Shown: positions 26,280-38,016 of the stretch, in pieces
Layout: each line of letters begins with the position of its first letter
Numbering within the stretch: position 1 is the first letter of the stretch
Origin: Psilocybe azurescens
Lineage: Eukaryota > Basidiomycota > Agaricomycetes > Agaricales > Agrocybaceae
DNA: 64,000 nucleotides
Direction: 5' to 3'
Assembly (NCBI GenBank): GCA_023853785.1
Contig: JAJIRX010000515.1
Location: 23,817 to 87,816 of the forward strand
Notes under the pieces: generated by a model
The model's database searches: none
Told to the model about the DNA's origin: nothing
The model's input: the letters and a program-made list of their open reading frames with translations, nothing else
Program-made: the position numbers and the translations under genes

Positions 26280-26626
26280 AGATTATGCTGGGACTAGTTG
26301 TGTTGATCAAGTCACATAATATAGTGACAATGTCTGTACGTAGTAGCGTTGCATATTTTACTACTACATGGTATCTAGCGATGCACGATAGTCAGATATT
26401 TAGTTTCTTTAGCATGCTGAACCTGGCCATCCTGAAACCTGAGCTTCCAAAAATAGGATCGGGTGTAGTATTGCTTTCACGTGATGCTCAGCCTTCCCAG
26501 CTCGGCGTTGTTGCCCTTGTTTGTTGCTTTTTCATCGTCCCGTCATCGTCGTCGTCGCATTCCCACCTTCCTCCCCTCCCCTCCTTCCAAACTCAACCTA
26601 ACCTCAACCACCGATTGACGCTCACG

Positions 26627-27285
26627 ATGTCCCAGTCCTCCAGCAGCTCCAGCTTTAGCGTCGTCTTCATCCCGCAGACAGCGGCCGCTGGAGCGCTCTC
26701 CATCACGCAGCCTCCACAAACCGCGACATCCTTCTACAAAATCGCCCCGAGCCAGCCCATCACCTTCGGGTGGAACATGACCGCCGTACTTGTCACCCCG
26801 ACGCACCTCACCGTCTCCGCCGTGTGCGACAACGGCAACACCTACCCTGTTGGGCCCTCGGATGGGATTATAGATGGCACGGCGACGCAGGTCGTGTGGG
26901 ATTTGTTTGCGTACCAGACGAATAACCCGAATAAGCCGCTGGCGCAGGCGACATATACACTGAATATTTGGGACGATAGGGGCCCTGGGGCACCGAGGCG
27001 GGCGGGATATCTGCAGCAGAATAGTGCGTTGCAGTTTGCGTTGTATACGCCGCAGCCGTATACCGCTCTTTCCGATGGTGCGTCATGCGTTCAGGCTTAT
27101 GTGTGCTGTCTGTGATTTTTTTTTTAACGACATGCGTTGTAATTGATGTAGGGTGGACATGTGGAGCGTGTAATAGTGCTATGGGCTACGCCTCTCATCC
27201 TGCGTTCATCAGTCTCTTCGTCACTTTCTTCATCATGTTCTTCTCAGGCTTCCATCTCCTCCGAAGCTCGTCAAGGCAGAATTAA
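26627..27285 (+). CDS. DUF7137 domain protein with C-terminal membrane segment
   Basis: Two exons, 26627-27077 and 27152-27285, about 194 aa. After a Ser-rich start the conserved block reads ITQPPQTATSFYKIAPSQPI, TFGWNMTAVLVTP, VSAVCDNGNTYPVGPSDG, TATQVVWDLFAYQ, YTLNIWDDRGPGA, ALQFALYTPQPYTAL and DGWTCGACN, the hallmark of fungal DUF7137 proteins. The C-terminus has a hydrophobic helix (FISLFVTFFIMFFSGF). These proteins usually start with a signal peptide; none is clear here. The same frame stays open upstream to 26150 and contains a hydrophobic VVALVCCFFIV stretch without a nearby ATG, so the annotated start may be too late. Function unknown; probably a cell-surface protein. Confidence 0.75.
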
Positions 27286-28521
27286 ACTAAAACCATCATG
27301 ATATTCTACGTCGATCGGCCTAAGGAACTAGTAAAAGGACGTCTGGGAACTTTCCTTTTTCTTCTTTTCGTTTTTGTGTTTCTTGGGACATACTGGACAA
27401 TTTTATTATGTAGTTTCTCCTCTTCTTTGTCTTCCTGGCAGTTCGATTCCCCTTCTACACATCCGGCTCTATTCGACCCCCGACCCCTCATATTCTCCTC
27501 ACATTCCGCCATATCCCCACCCTCCACCCAATATCCATCCATCCATCTCTCAGCCCAGCCCACGATGACAGCAAGCCTCTTTGGCACTTATGTTTTTAGT
27601 CAAATACTTCTACTCGGACAATCCCATCATCACGTACCACGTATCACGCACATGCTACTTTAATTCCGCACCATTCTCTTCTCTCTCTCTCTTTTGCTCC
27701 ACACCATACTCTTAGCTAGCACTTACTCGCATCCTCATTCATGTCACCCACAACTCGTTTGCTCATACACATAGACTGCCCTCTTTATCTAATATATGCA
27801 TGATCCGTGGTGGAACAATTGTTGTACCAACTATTTACTCTACTTACATTGAAGGGACGCATATTTAGATCAAGGACGAAGCTCAAGGAGGACACGGTCG
27901 TTGAAGCCCGCGGTCCACTTGAGGCTGTAGGCTCGAGGCGTGGCCATGGGGATAAGGTGCGCCGTGACCAGCCAACTTGAGTTCTTGTAGGGATGGAAGG
28001 ATGCTCACGAGGGTTCGCCTTTCAAAAGACCGGCGCCTGGGTCGAATAGTGCTAATAATAACTTCAGTAATAAGCCATCGTAAGGATATCCTTCCGATAT
28101 CGTCGACGGTCGATCCTTGCATCCCGCGTGAATGCGCGTCGAACGATGTGATCATATATACATAAGTAGGTATCGAACGTCGATCGGTGAAATAAAGCAC
28201 TGTGAGGACCTTCCTTTTGTTCATTGTTGAATTGAGATAGCGAACCTACTCTTCATGTCCCAATATGTTTGGCAGTTATCTGCGGTGAATATTATAAATA
28301 CTAATGAGTTAGTTAGTTAATATGTATGTACCGGTGACGATAATGATTTGTGGCGCACTTTGGTTGTCGAACAGGTTCACTATCACTATGTACTGTCGAA
28401 AAGGGTTCGGCCTCGGCGTTAAAGATTCCAAGTACGTCACACCGGTAATCACATTCACCGGCTCGTCACAAGTCACAACACCCTTCTTTCCCCACCTCCA
28501 CCACCTCCTTCAATTGACAAG
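27286..28521. other. Intergenic, no confident gene
   Basis: T/C-rich non-coding sequence, probably the 3' flank of the DUF7137 gene (27300-27700) and the PEX13 promoter. A minus-strand ORF at 27883-28224 and an alternative frame ending at 27870 (HLIPMATPRAYSLKW) look weakly protein-like but match no family I know. Confidence 0.4.
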
Positions 28522-29784
28522 ATGGTATCTCCGCCTAAGCCTTGGGAGAGAGGCGGAGCGACCGCAGCGACGATATCGACATCAGCACTACCGTCCACTG
28601 CATCGGTGCCCCCACTGCCATCGGCACCAACATCAACGACAGCTACAACAGCTAATAACAGCGGCACATCACCACCAACGGTCCCAGAAAGACCTGCGGC
28701 ATTCGGGAGCACATCGACGTCGACGGCGATGACTTCTCCTTATTCTTCTTCACCGTACTCGAGGCTAGGTGCGGGGACGTATGGCTCGGGATATGGTGGG
28801 CTCGGGTCGTATGGCGGCCTCGGATCGACGTACGGTGGATACGGCGGGATGGGTTCCTACGGCGGCGGATACGGCGGGCTAGGGTCCTACGGAGGGATGG
28901 GATCATATGGCGGGATGGGTTCCTACGGCGGGATGGGGTCCTACGGCTCCTATGGGAGCTACGGTATGGGCATGGGCGGGATGGGTATGGGGGCATGGCA
29001 GGCCCGAACGGCGTCCCGCTGAACCCGGACGGCACGCCCTCGCTCACGCAGACGCTCGAGTCTACAACGCAGCACACCTTCGCCCTGCTGCACTCGATCG
29101 TGCAGACCTTCACGGGCGTCGCGCAGATGCTCGAGTCGACGTTCATGGCGACGCACTCGTCGTTCTTCGCCATGGTCGGCGTCGCGGAGCAGTTCGGGCA
29201 GCTGCGTAACGCGCTCGGGAGCGTGCTCGGCCTGTTTGGCTTGCTGAAGTGGATGAAGGAGCTGGTGACGGGCGCACCGAGCGGAGGGGGCGCACTTAAT
29301 CAGGAGTTTAGGGAGTTTATTAATGGACGGCCGGTGCAGGGCCCCATGGGCCCGCCATCACGGAAGGCGAGCAAGAAGCCGCTCATCATCTTCCTCCTCG
29401 CGATCTTCGGCGTGCCGTACGCGATGTCGAAGCTCATCCGCATCCTCAACGAGCGCGCGCAGGCGCAGGCTGCCGCCGGTGCCCCTCTCCTACCTGGACA
29501 GCAGCTCCCGCCGCTCGATCCGTCTGCACTCACATTCGCGCGGGCGCTGTACCCGTTCACGCCGTCGAACCCCGCCGAGCTCGCGCTCAAGGAGAACGAA
29601 ATCGTGGCGATCACGGGCAAGCTGGACCCGCGCACGGGCGGGGAGGTGGATCCGCGGGTCGAGGTGGAGGGCGGCGAATGGTGGAAGGGCCGCACGAGAG
29701 AGGGGGAGGGAGGGGTGGTTCCCGAAGAAGTGGGTCGAGGTGCTGGAGAAGAGAAAGGCGGAGGAGCCGAAGAAGATCGATTGA
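28522..29784 (+). CDS. PEX13: Peroxin-13, peroxisomal docking complex subunit
   Basis: Peroxisomal membrane protein that docks the PTS receptors with PEX14 and PEX17 for matrix protein import. The N-terminus has the PEX13 hallmark SPPKPWERGG. A long Gly/Tyr/Met-rich repeat region (28780-28990) follows, the phase-separating YG domain of this family. Next come the conserved domain (ESTFMATHSSFFAMVGVAEQ, GLFGLLKWMKEL), a second membrane helix (LIIFLLAIFGVPYAM) and a C-terminal SH3 domain (ARALYPFTP, LKENEIVAI, GWFPKKWVEV). Two one-base slips break the frame: one G short at 28989-28993 and one G extra at 29702-29706. The slips cancel and leave every domain legible, so the protein is probably intact in the organism. 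No intron is needed. Confidence 0.92.
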
Positions 29785-30815
29785 GTAACGCCGCGTTCTT
29801 CTGTCGCCGACCTCGACACTTGTATCTTGCTTTTTTCGTGGTATATTATATCCACGTTATCCGATCCATTGTGGACGTGCTGTGCTATACTGTGGACGTC
29901 GACGTCGACCACGACTTTTACCACTTTCCCCTTTCTCCCTTTTTTACTCTACGTTGGCCGATTATTATGTACCTTTAGGATTCCCATTCCAGTGGTAGCA
30001 CCGACACCGACACCGACACCGACACTGACACACCAACACCTTCACCATTATCATCCTTCTTTCACCATCATAAAAGTCACACCCATATATTCCCATCATT
30101 TAGATACACTGTTCTCATTTCTTTTCTGGTCTTCACTGTATGACACAATCGATTCACATCCTGCACGTTCAGAATCATTATCTTGGGAAAGGTCTCTCAT
30201 CAACGACCATTGATTGAATTGTGGGTATCACATGTCGCCGCGCCCACTAATTCGAATGCGAGTTATGTCTGTTGATTGCTTCTAGTGCGCATTCTTTCAA
30301 TTGCAGTTTTGGTTACACACGTCAGTGCCTACATATATTCTCTGAATCTGTGCACGCAGCATCTCACGCCGGCGGTCTTCCGTATTCACATGTGCACGAT
30401 GCTTCGCTAGATATCTGGGCCGTGTGTCGTGCTCTAGAGCATCAACTTGCTGCTGTGTTCCCCTCGAGTCTTGAGCTACGAGCAGAGATTATCCCGACTG
30501 GTTTCCTTTGACATAAGCACCATCGTGGCTGCAGCGATGATCACTACTTAAAGAGAGCCAAGCACGCCAAGGACAAGATGGCGAAATAATGATCTATTTT
30601 TGGTGCTGTAAAATATAGACGACCCCACAAGCGTTTCTTGAAAAAGTGGTTTGCAACCAACACGATCATAACATATAGGTGCGTACTATTCGATATATAC
30701 CCTGAACCATTCCATTTATCCATTTCATTGATGCATCTTATCTCACCCCTCTGGGTAAAGTAAACTACAATGACTTCTTCTGAACCGAGTCCATGGATGC
30801 TAATATTAAACTCTA
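29785..30815. other. Intergenic between PEX13 and SDR gene
   Basis: Contains the PEX13 3' flank and a short (GACACC)n repeat at about 30001-30030. No ORF with recognisable similarity. The two flanking genes converge here. Confidence 0.4.
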
Positions 30816-31878
30816 CTACCAAGGGAGATTCGACCCGTCGAAGTGCCAAAATTGGCCCGTTTTCTCGAGAGTGAGAGCCTTGGATATGCTGACCAGGCAC
30901 GCCCCCGCTTCAGCGGGCGTGAGCCGTGGTATTTGGGGTGCGTATGTGGTGATCCAGTCGGTTAGGGAGTCGCTGAGCTCTGTTTTGGTCCAGCCTTTGG
31001 ATTGGTTGGTTAATATTAGTTCAATAGTGAGAAGCGCAAGTAATTGGAGGGCCGGTGGAAGTGAAGTGATATTATTTTGTTTCAGATGCATTGTGGGGAT
31101 TCAAAACAGGGAAGAGGGGAGAAGGAGGGAGGGAGAAGAGGGGAGAAGGATCGGTGCTCACCAGGATGGATAGCAGCGGTGGTTACACCTTCTGACTTCA
31201 GAGAAGCGCCCCATTTCCGTGCGAGCCTTTGAGAATTTAAGATTATCGCTCATGGCCCACTATGGTATTGATTGGTCGGACTTACATGTTCAGACTGGCC
31301 TTTCCAACGCTGTACGCATTCATCTGGTTCACCATAACGAACGTCGTATCAAAGGACGCCAACACCGAGCTGACGAACACAATCGTCTTCTTCTCGCTCT
31401 TCTTCACGAGCGGGAGAAAAGCGCGGGAGACGCGCAGGGGCACAACAGTGTTGAGCTGCATCTCATACGCAAAGAGGTCGAGGTCGAGATCCTCGAATTT
31501 AGCGGTCGGCTGTGGGTTCTTGGCGGCGTTGTTGACGAGATAGTCGAGTCCATTCGGGAGGAGGGCGTGGCTTCGCTCACGGCTTTATCGATACTTTCGG
31601 GCTTCTCGACGTCGAGCTCTATCACTTTGAGAGAGTCGGGGTACTTGGAGGCTAGAGCGACGAGGGAAGGTGCTGATGCATTGCGGCTGGTGGCGATCAC
31701 GAAGTTGGATTTATCTTGGAGCTTTATTTGGGAGGGAGAATACGATATAAATGGATGGTTACCATTTTGAAGTAAGTAAGTAATCTGACCCCCAAAGCGC
31801 AGGAGAGGGACGTACCAGCGTCTCAGCGGTGCTATAGCCAATACCTCTATTGGCGCCGGTGATCAACCAAGAAGGCAT
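30816..31878 (-). CDS. Short-chain dehydrogenase/reductase (C-factor-like)
   Basis: NAD(P)-dependent oxidoreductase, substrate unknown. Exons on the minus strand: 31816-31878, 31286-31721, 31162-31226, 30816-30994 (about 247 aa). Motifs: cofactor loop TGANRGIG at residues 8-15, VIELDVEKPESI, NNAA, catalytic YSVGK, then LARKWGASLKSEGVTTAAIH and PGW, the order expected of a classical SDR. In exon 2 the frame drops one base at 31563-31565 (GGG on the plus strand); the continuation LLPNGLDYLVNNAAKNPQP is clear. Splice phases fit exactly once that base is allowed for, so the gene is probably functional. Confidence 0.85.
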
Positions 31879-33607
31879 GAGGCTAGTGTGGAGTTTCGAG
31901 TGCCTTACTAGAGAAGTGGATCGAAGATAACAGGGTTCTGAGATGGCATAGTAGAGTAGACGAGGTTATAACGTCATTCCTACTAAGTGCTATCGTCGAA
32001 AGCACTGGTACGATTGAGTTCATTCACAATTCGTGTCATCCTACACTCTCACCCGCGGCGCATCTTACTGCTAATTTAGCTTTTATCTTGACGTGACAGA
32101 CGCTTCTCGAGTGGGCATGTAATAATCAATGTCAGTCATAAGTAGATCTTTCGACTGATCTCCACCCAATAGCACCATGGGATCTACGGGAACACATCGA
32201 CACACGCTCCATACCAGGCAATGTTTCCAATTTCGTGTTCCTGACGAAACTCTGCATATACAGCACTGTCTTTCGGAGCCCTTCTACTGGCTGAAATTAT
32301 TGATTGATAAAGGTCTCGTGGGCTAGGAATTGGAACAATGACCAGAGGCGAATGTATCTAGCGTCGAGTTCTGTGTGATCGTCAGACCCTCTGTTGAAAG
32401 ACCCACATGGTCGCCATTACTTTAGCCAATGGTCATGAGAGGCAGGGTATACCAAGTGCCAAATATCAGCGGCGAAAGAGACGACGTACATACGAAGACT
32501 TGAATCAATTACAGCTGGCGCCCATTGCAGGAAGGAATAATCTTCCAGAAATGGGCTTGACATGGTCAAGTCAAGTTTCAGTGAAGCACTTCACTGTCAT
32601 GATGAACATCTTTCACGTGGTGAGCGTATAAAACCATGTGTTAGAAACTTCGGATCTAATTTTGGAATACTGACCGATTAATTTACTGGCATGATCTTTT
32701 TCTTCGCTCTGAGATGTATAACGACACTCTAAATTGAGAATGAAGAACGTCAAACGCTGCAGAGCACTTTCAGTCTCGAAATGACTGAAAAAAGCTTTTG
32801 TAGAATCGAGTTTCCAGGAACATAAACTCACATTCAAGGTGTAAGGTGCGGTTGACGAATGCTTTACGCGAGAATAGCTAATCCCTTCCTCCCAACCATC
32901 TATCAATTTCGACTTCTTTCTATTATCCAACTTTGCTCATGGCTCACTTGAAACTGTTCATGTACCGAGAAAGGCTTCGCAGCTGTCAGTAGTCAAGCTG
33001 CAGGCGCTGTCTTACCTTAGCACGAGTGAGAATATTACTTCAATGTTTTATTACAATTGACAGCTCCAAAAATATCGTCGGTCTGTATCTAGTCTAGATC
33101 TACTACCTTTATTACGTTTTGCTATTGGTCATTGGTTATGTCGAGATCTCAGTGAGTCATTAACGGTTTCTCAGCTCCACGCCCTTACTAATGTCAAGTT
33201 TCAATACTGATATGCGTGGTCGCGCAACTCCGACGCGTGGTGCTTATCTCGAGACGGATGTGGGGTACATTAGTGGCTAAGTTTATCCTCAGGTATTTGA
33301 AATAGTAATGGAAGACAAGTTGCGGTTATATTATCCTTTATTTTGTGCCATAAAAACGAGACAGGGTCTACGCCTAAGGATCTAAAGCAAGATGCAAATT
33401 GCTATTGACAAAGAAGTGGTTTGGAATTAGAATGCGAGTGTTACTCTTTCGGGAACGCAACCCGACTGGAAACGTAATCGTTAAATGTCATATAGGCTTC
33501 TCAAACAAGTCACCACCTACTACGATTACGAATGAGTACAAAAGGCGCCTCAATTTACTGTCGTGAATACTTGATTCCACTCAGTACCATCAGGCTAACC
33601 AACGCAT
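31879..33607. other. Intergenic, no confident gene
   Basis: Divergent-promoter region between two SDR genes. A 105-codon minus-strand ORF (32613-32930) has no recognisable domain. Nothing else is supported. Confidence 0.4.
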
Positions 33608-34744
33608 ATGGCATCTCTTCAGAACAAAACAGTTGTAGTGGTTGGCGGCTCATCCGGAATTGGATTCGCAGTGGCCCTAGCCGCCCTCCAATCTCTCGCA
33701 AGCGCCGTGATTATTGCTTCGAGCAATCAGGCCCGCGTGAGCGAGGCTGTCGAGCGTTTAAAGTCGCATAAGCTCCCTGGAGAAGTACGTGGAGAGGTTT
33801 TGGATGCAAAAGACTCGGAGGCTGTCAAGGTATTTGCTGACGGACTGGGCACGGTGGATCACATTGTCTGGACAAGCGGTGATGTACCAGGGGGATCCAC
33901 GGGGAAGCCCGCATTTCCGTTTTCCAACGTCGAATCTGTTGAACAAGGTCAAGGTAAATGAGTAGCTTGAGTGTCCGACTGAGTTGGTGTGTTTCTGAAG
34001 AAACTACCAATTTTAGCGGTGTTCTCTGTGCGATTTTGGGGGCCTTTTATTTTGGCAAAGCATGCCAAGTTTCATCCTGGGGGCTCCATGACACTTACAG
34101 CCGGTATGTTTAACAGTGAACTAAGGATAACTCTAACTGGTTTATGTAGGTCTCGCTGGCCTGAGACCTCGTCCTGGCTCCCCATTGGCATCTAGCGTTA
34201 CCACCGCTCTGGATGGGCTCACCAGAGGGCTTGCTGTGGACTTGGCGCCCGTGCGCGTCAATCTCATCAACCCCGGAGTAGTGAGTTTTTTCTTTCATTA
34301 CTGAAGATTAATTGAGTTTTCTGAACTTACGAATAGATTGACACGGAGGTTCGTCTTATTTCCCACACGGACACACAAAGATGCCTGTATTCAAAGAGCA
34401 GATCGCTGATCATTACTTTCACACTTTCACGCAATTCCCCAGATTCTTGATAAATTAATGGGAGACAAAAAGAAGCCGCTGTCAAGGTATTCATAGACAA
34501 GACCATTCTAAAACGTTCTGGAGAGCCTAGTGAGGTGCGACTATACTGATATGTCTGCGTGTCTTTATGAATCTAACGGACGCCCGTCTTCTAGATCGCC
34601 GAGGCTTATCTCTTTTTAATGAAGTGAGGCTTCGTTTACGCTTCTCAATGTGCTATATGACTTACTTCCTAGCAACTCCTCGATAGATGTGGATATATTA
34701 CTGGTCAGCGAATTGACGTAGAGGGAGGTCGATTGCTTGTGTAA
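33608..34744 (+). CDS. SDR-fold oxidoreductase-like protein lacking the catalytic Tyr-Lys
   Basis: First exon 33608-33953 carries the cofactor loop VVGGSSGIGFAVA. An intron leads to 34017 (AVFSVRFWGPFILAKHAKF), then introns follow after SMTLTA and within the rest of the gene. The C-terminal half reads GLAGLRPRPGSPL, TALDGLTRGLAVDLAPVRVN, LINPG, a short IDTE exon, FIDKTILKRSGEP, IAEAYLFLM and GQRIDVEGGRLLV, ending at 34744. At the site where classical SDRs have YxxxK this protein has TALDG, so neither catalytic residue is present. A known fungal subgroup looks like this. It could bind NAD(P) without classical chemistry. Confidence 0.75.
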
Positions 34745-35893
34745 AGCATGCCAATAATTCCACTCCATGGGCGATTCTATGTACTTTGACGGCATTTTGG
34801 GTCACTGTTTCAATTGTACAATTGGCTTATAATGACAAAAACAAATCTTCGGGCATTAGGTCTGTACACGGGAAGAGGGGAAAGCTTATATTAGATACAT
34901 TCGGACAAACATGCAGGATCCTTTCAAGGCTGCAAAGAAGTACATCGAAAGTCTTCCATCTCAATGTACAGTCTATGCAATGTGATAGTAGTTATCATTA
35001 CTAAAAGAACAGCCACGAGCACGCGAGTTCGTCAGACTTCTGCTGAACCGGTTCCCGCCATATATTACTCTCGCGCCACCTCCATTACCATAGGTGAACT
35101 ATCTCCTGCAGTCGAATATAAAGGTCGGATCCGAAACACTTCAGAACAGCGAATACTATGGGTGCCTTACCCAGGTTACACGCTTTGGAGGAGCAATGTC
35201 ACAAAATTGAAAGGCAATTGCATTGAGAAGATCACGATCTCGGAACCAAAAGACAAACACTGTTGTCTTGAGATATGTAGCCAAATTCAAAGTTGAGGAA
35301 GAGCAAACGAGGGAGTCAGGGGACGAAAGTCGAAAGGGAGGTGCTAGATGGTACACACACATATACCAGAGCCGAGAATATCCGAACAAGTGTTGAGGTG
35401 ATATTTAGGTTATGGCATTCAAAACGTCTGATGCAAGAAGTATGATAGGCTGGGGTATATGTGAGTGCTATATGTGATCGATAATGATGCATTGCCGTAG
35501 TCTTATCTATGTTTTGACAGAAATATTCTCCATCAGGGCGCTCCGTATACTGGTCTCTTAGAATATACATGGGGGCGTTTATTTATGTCAATGGCAACCA
35601 CTTCTAACGATCTAAGGATGGCCTAGAAATTTTCACGACCATTGTCCAAAAGGGTGTTTGCATATACTGGACTTTGAGTGGCAAAGAATACATATGGCAA
35701 CAGAACGATAACAATTACAATTAGATACCCAGCTGCGGTTTGCCGTAGATGTACCAAATAAGCTTGGAAGAAGTTAGTAAGCAAGAGATCTTTAGAGAAG
35801 ATCGAGATTGGCAGCAGAACGAATAAGCTTCTCTGCTTGCTCAGAGCGAGGCGTAATCGAGCATTTGTACGGTTTTGGAGCACTATTCTTTTT
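34745..35893. other. Intergenic, no confident gene
   Basis: Between the convergent ends of the SDR and P450 genes. A 110-codon plus-strand ORF (34964-35296) has no recognised motif. Confidence 0.4.
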
Positions 35894-38016
35894 TTAGTCA
35901 TTGTGGTCGAGATGAATGGCATGAATTTGTTCGCACCACACAAGAGCAGATACGTAATCGTGAGCGGGCTCAATCACATTTCCTTCGTCATCGACGGCTT
36001 TCTTAATGTCGTAAACTGTAAGGAGAGATGCTATAGCAATCCAAACTGCTGAAAACGCCATGTAGCGGCCAGGACATATGCTGAGAATAATCAGCCAGAC
36101 AGTCTTCGATACAAAATATTGCCCCTACCGTCTACCAAACCCCCAGCATGCGTGGCTAGGATCTCGCACGGATTTGTTGAACTTCCCGTCCTTCATGAAT
36201 CTGTCAGGATTAAAGTCAAAAGGATCTGGGTATACATCCTCGTCGTGCAACATGGCCCTGAGAAAGATTGAATATTAAAGCGCCTGCTGACAGTAAAACG
36301 TCAAGTACCAAGCGTTCGGAATAACGATAGATCCAGCAGGCAAGCGATATCCTTTGTACTCGTCGTCGACGGTGAGTAGATGGGGGATAGCTGTATTGGT
36401 CAACCATAAGCGTAGAGGTAAATATCATTGAAAGTCTAGCTGACAGATTGGAAGCACATCCCTCCAGCGAAGGGTTTCTTTCGCGATAGCCGTTATGTAT
36501 GGTAAGGATTCTTCATCATCAAAATCAGGAAGATGACCGGGCTTTACAACGCTGTCCAACTCCTGTTGCGCTTTCCTGAGTACTTCTGGTTTGTCGAGTA
36601 GTCCTAAAATACAGGATGCAATAGCTGATACAGTCTGGGAGTCCAACGCCCTCAGCTCATACTGATCAGAGATATTTTAAGATTTCTTACCGTATCGGAC
36701 CCAGCTACAGATATGCAAATTCTGCCGTTACGCTCAATTAAGCAGGGCTTGGTGCTCGTACGTACCCGTATACATGGTTCCAGTTACAGCTTGGATAATA
36801 TCTTCCGCGTACGCGTCGTCGGTAGTCCCTCCTTCAAGCTTCTGCAGACTTAACGACGCTACACAAAGTGGTGATATACCATCGGCCTGCGGTGGGCTTT
36901 CCGTAAGTTCTTTCATGCATATCAAGAGCACCGACGTCGCGCACCGAGTTGCGTTTCGCAGCCGCAAAGGGAACTTCAACCATGGAACGGGCCAACTTTT
37001 TCCATTCTCGTGCTTTTTGTTTGGAAGCCGGCCCCTGGCATCCATTCCGGTACATACTTGAGGAATGGCAGCATATCGACTAAGAAGGCCCCAGGAACAC
37101 CGGCGACGAGCAATGGATGGACTCCTTTTCTGCCGTTCTGATGTAGAGATCATCTTTTGGTTTTACTGCCAACCCATATGCGATGGATATTATGGTCTCT
37201 CCGGCCATGCTATTGTTATGTCAGCGATGCTGCAACCATGTCCCACGGGATACTGTTTCACGTACTGCCTAAGGTTACCGATAACGTTATTCGGAATATC
37301 GAGAAATCGATTGAGCATATTGCGAGCAGCTCGCAAAGAATGAGGTCGAAAGCGAAGCGCAGCAGTAGGATGGAAGTTATGGTGCATGAGACGGCGATGA
37401 CGGCGCCTTGTATGTATTTTTCCAGTCAGTCATCGGGCAATATATTGGTTATTGACATTTACCATCTCTCTCCTTGTTAGAGACCCTTTTTAGATATAGG
37501 GCCGGTGAGCACAGTTTGTATAGAAGCTTACCGTATTTCATGAGGCCAAAGTTGAAGTTCCACCCCATCAGTTCATTAATCATGGGCATGCGGGCTCTGC
37601 AAATGTGTTGGACGTGAGGTTGTGATATCTTGCTATTCTGGCTTACCTATCGGAATAGATGGACGACCGTTTCTCACATAGCTCAAGAACGGCCTCTGCC
37701 GAGTCCAGTACCACGATGGATGTCCCAGCGACGTTGAGGTAAAGAATATCCGTGTCTTGTAAACAGTTGTCCTTATGAATGCATGATTAGAGCCAGACAA
37801 CGGATGAAACGCACCAAGCTCTTTGCACCACTTGTGATAGGTTTTCCACGCAAAAGATGTTGGCACATCGCGAAGGTTTCCGATTAAAGGGAGGCCTTTG
37901 GGTCCTGGAGGCAAAGGAAGATGTGAAAGAGAGCGTGCATTGTTTCGCCTGCGGTATAGGGCAAATACCACGACGATTGTCGTCAAGATACCGACAATGA
38001 AATCCAACTGCAACAT
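35894..38016 (-). CDS. Cytochrome P450 monooxygenase, membrane anchored
   Basis: Microsomal haem-thiolate oxygenase, substrate unknown. Start ATG at 38016, N-terminal anchor (FIVGILTTIVVVFALY), then proline-rich hinge LPLPPGPKGLPLIGN. I-helix TAGSDTT is assembled across two small introns (about 36660-36770). K-helix ETLRWRDVLPI is at about 36460. The haem loop WGFGRR-ICPGR is split by an intron (about 36078-36130). The C-terminus ends ...VWCEQIHAIHLDHND at 35894. The first residue of the haem motif is Trp rather than the usual Phe. Near 37023-37024 one base appears extra: the conserved continuation KQKAREWKKLARSMVEVPFA is in the next frame. A second disruption or an intron lies near 36890. 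Many short introns, typical of basidiomycete P450s. Confidence 0.85.

Noticed and set aside
26150..26626. In-frame upstream extension of the DUF7137 ORF through secreted-protein copy 3
   Set aside because: The extension overlaps exon 3 and 3' flank of another gene in a different frame and has no plausible start; it is an open frame by chance.
27430..27470. Possible tRNA T-loop (GTTCGATTCC)
   Set aside because: The flanking bases do not form a T-stem and no anticodon or acceptor arm can be folded around it.
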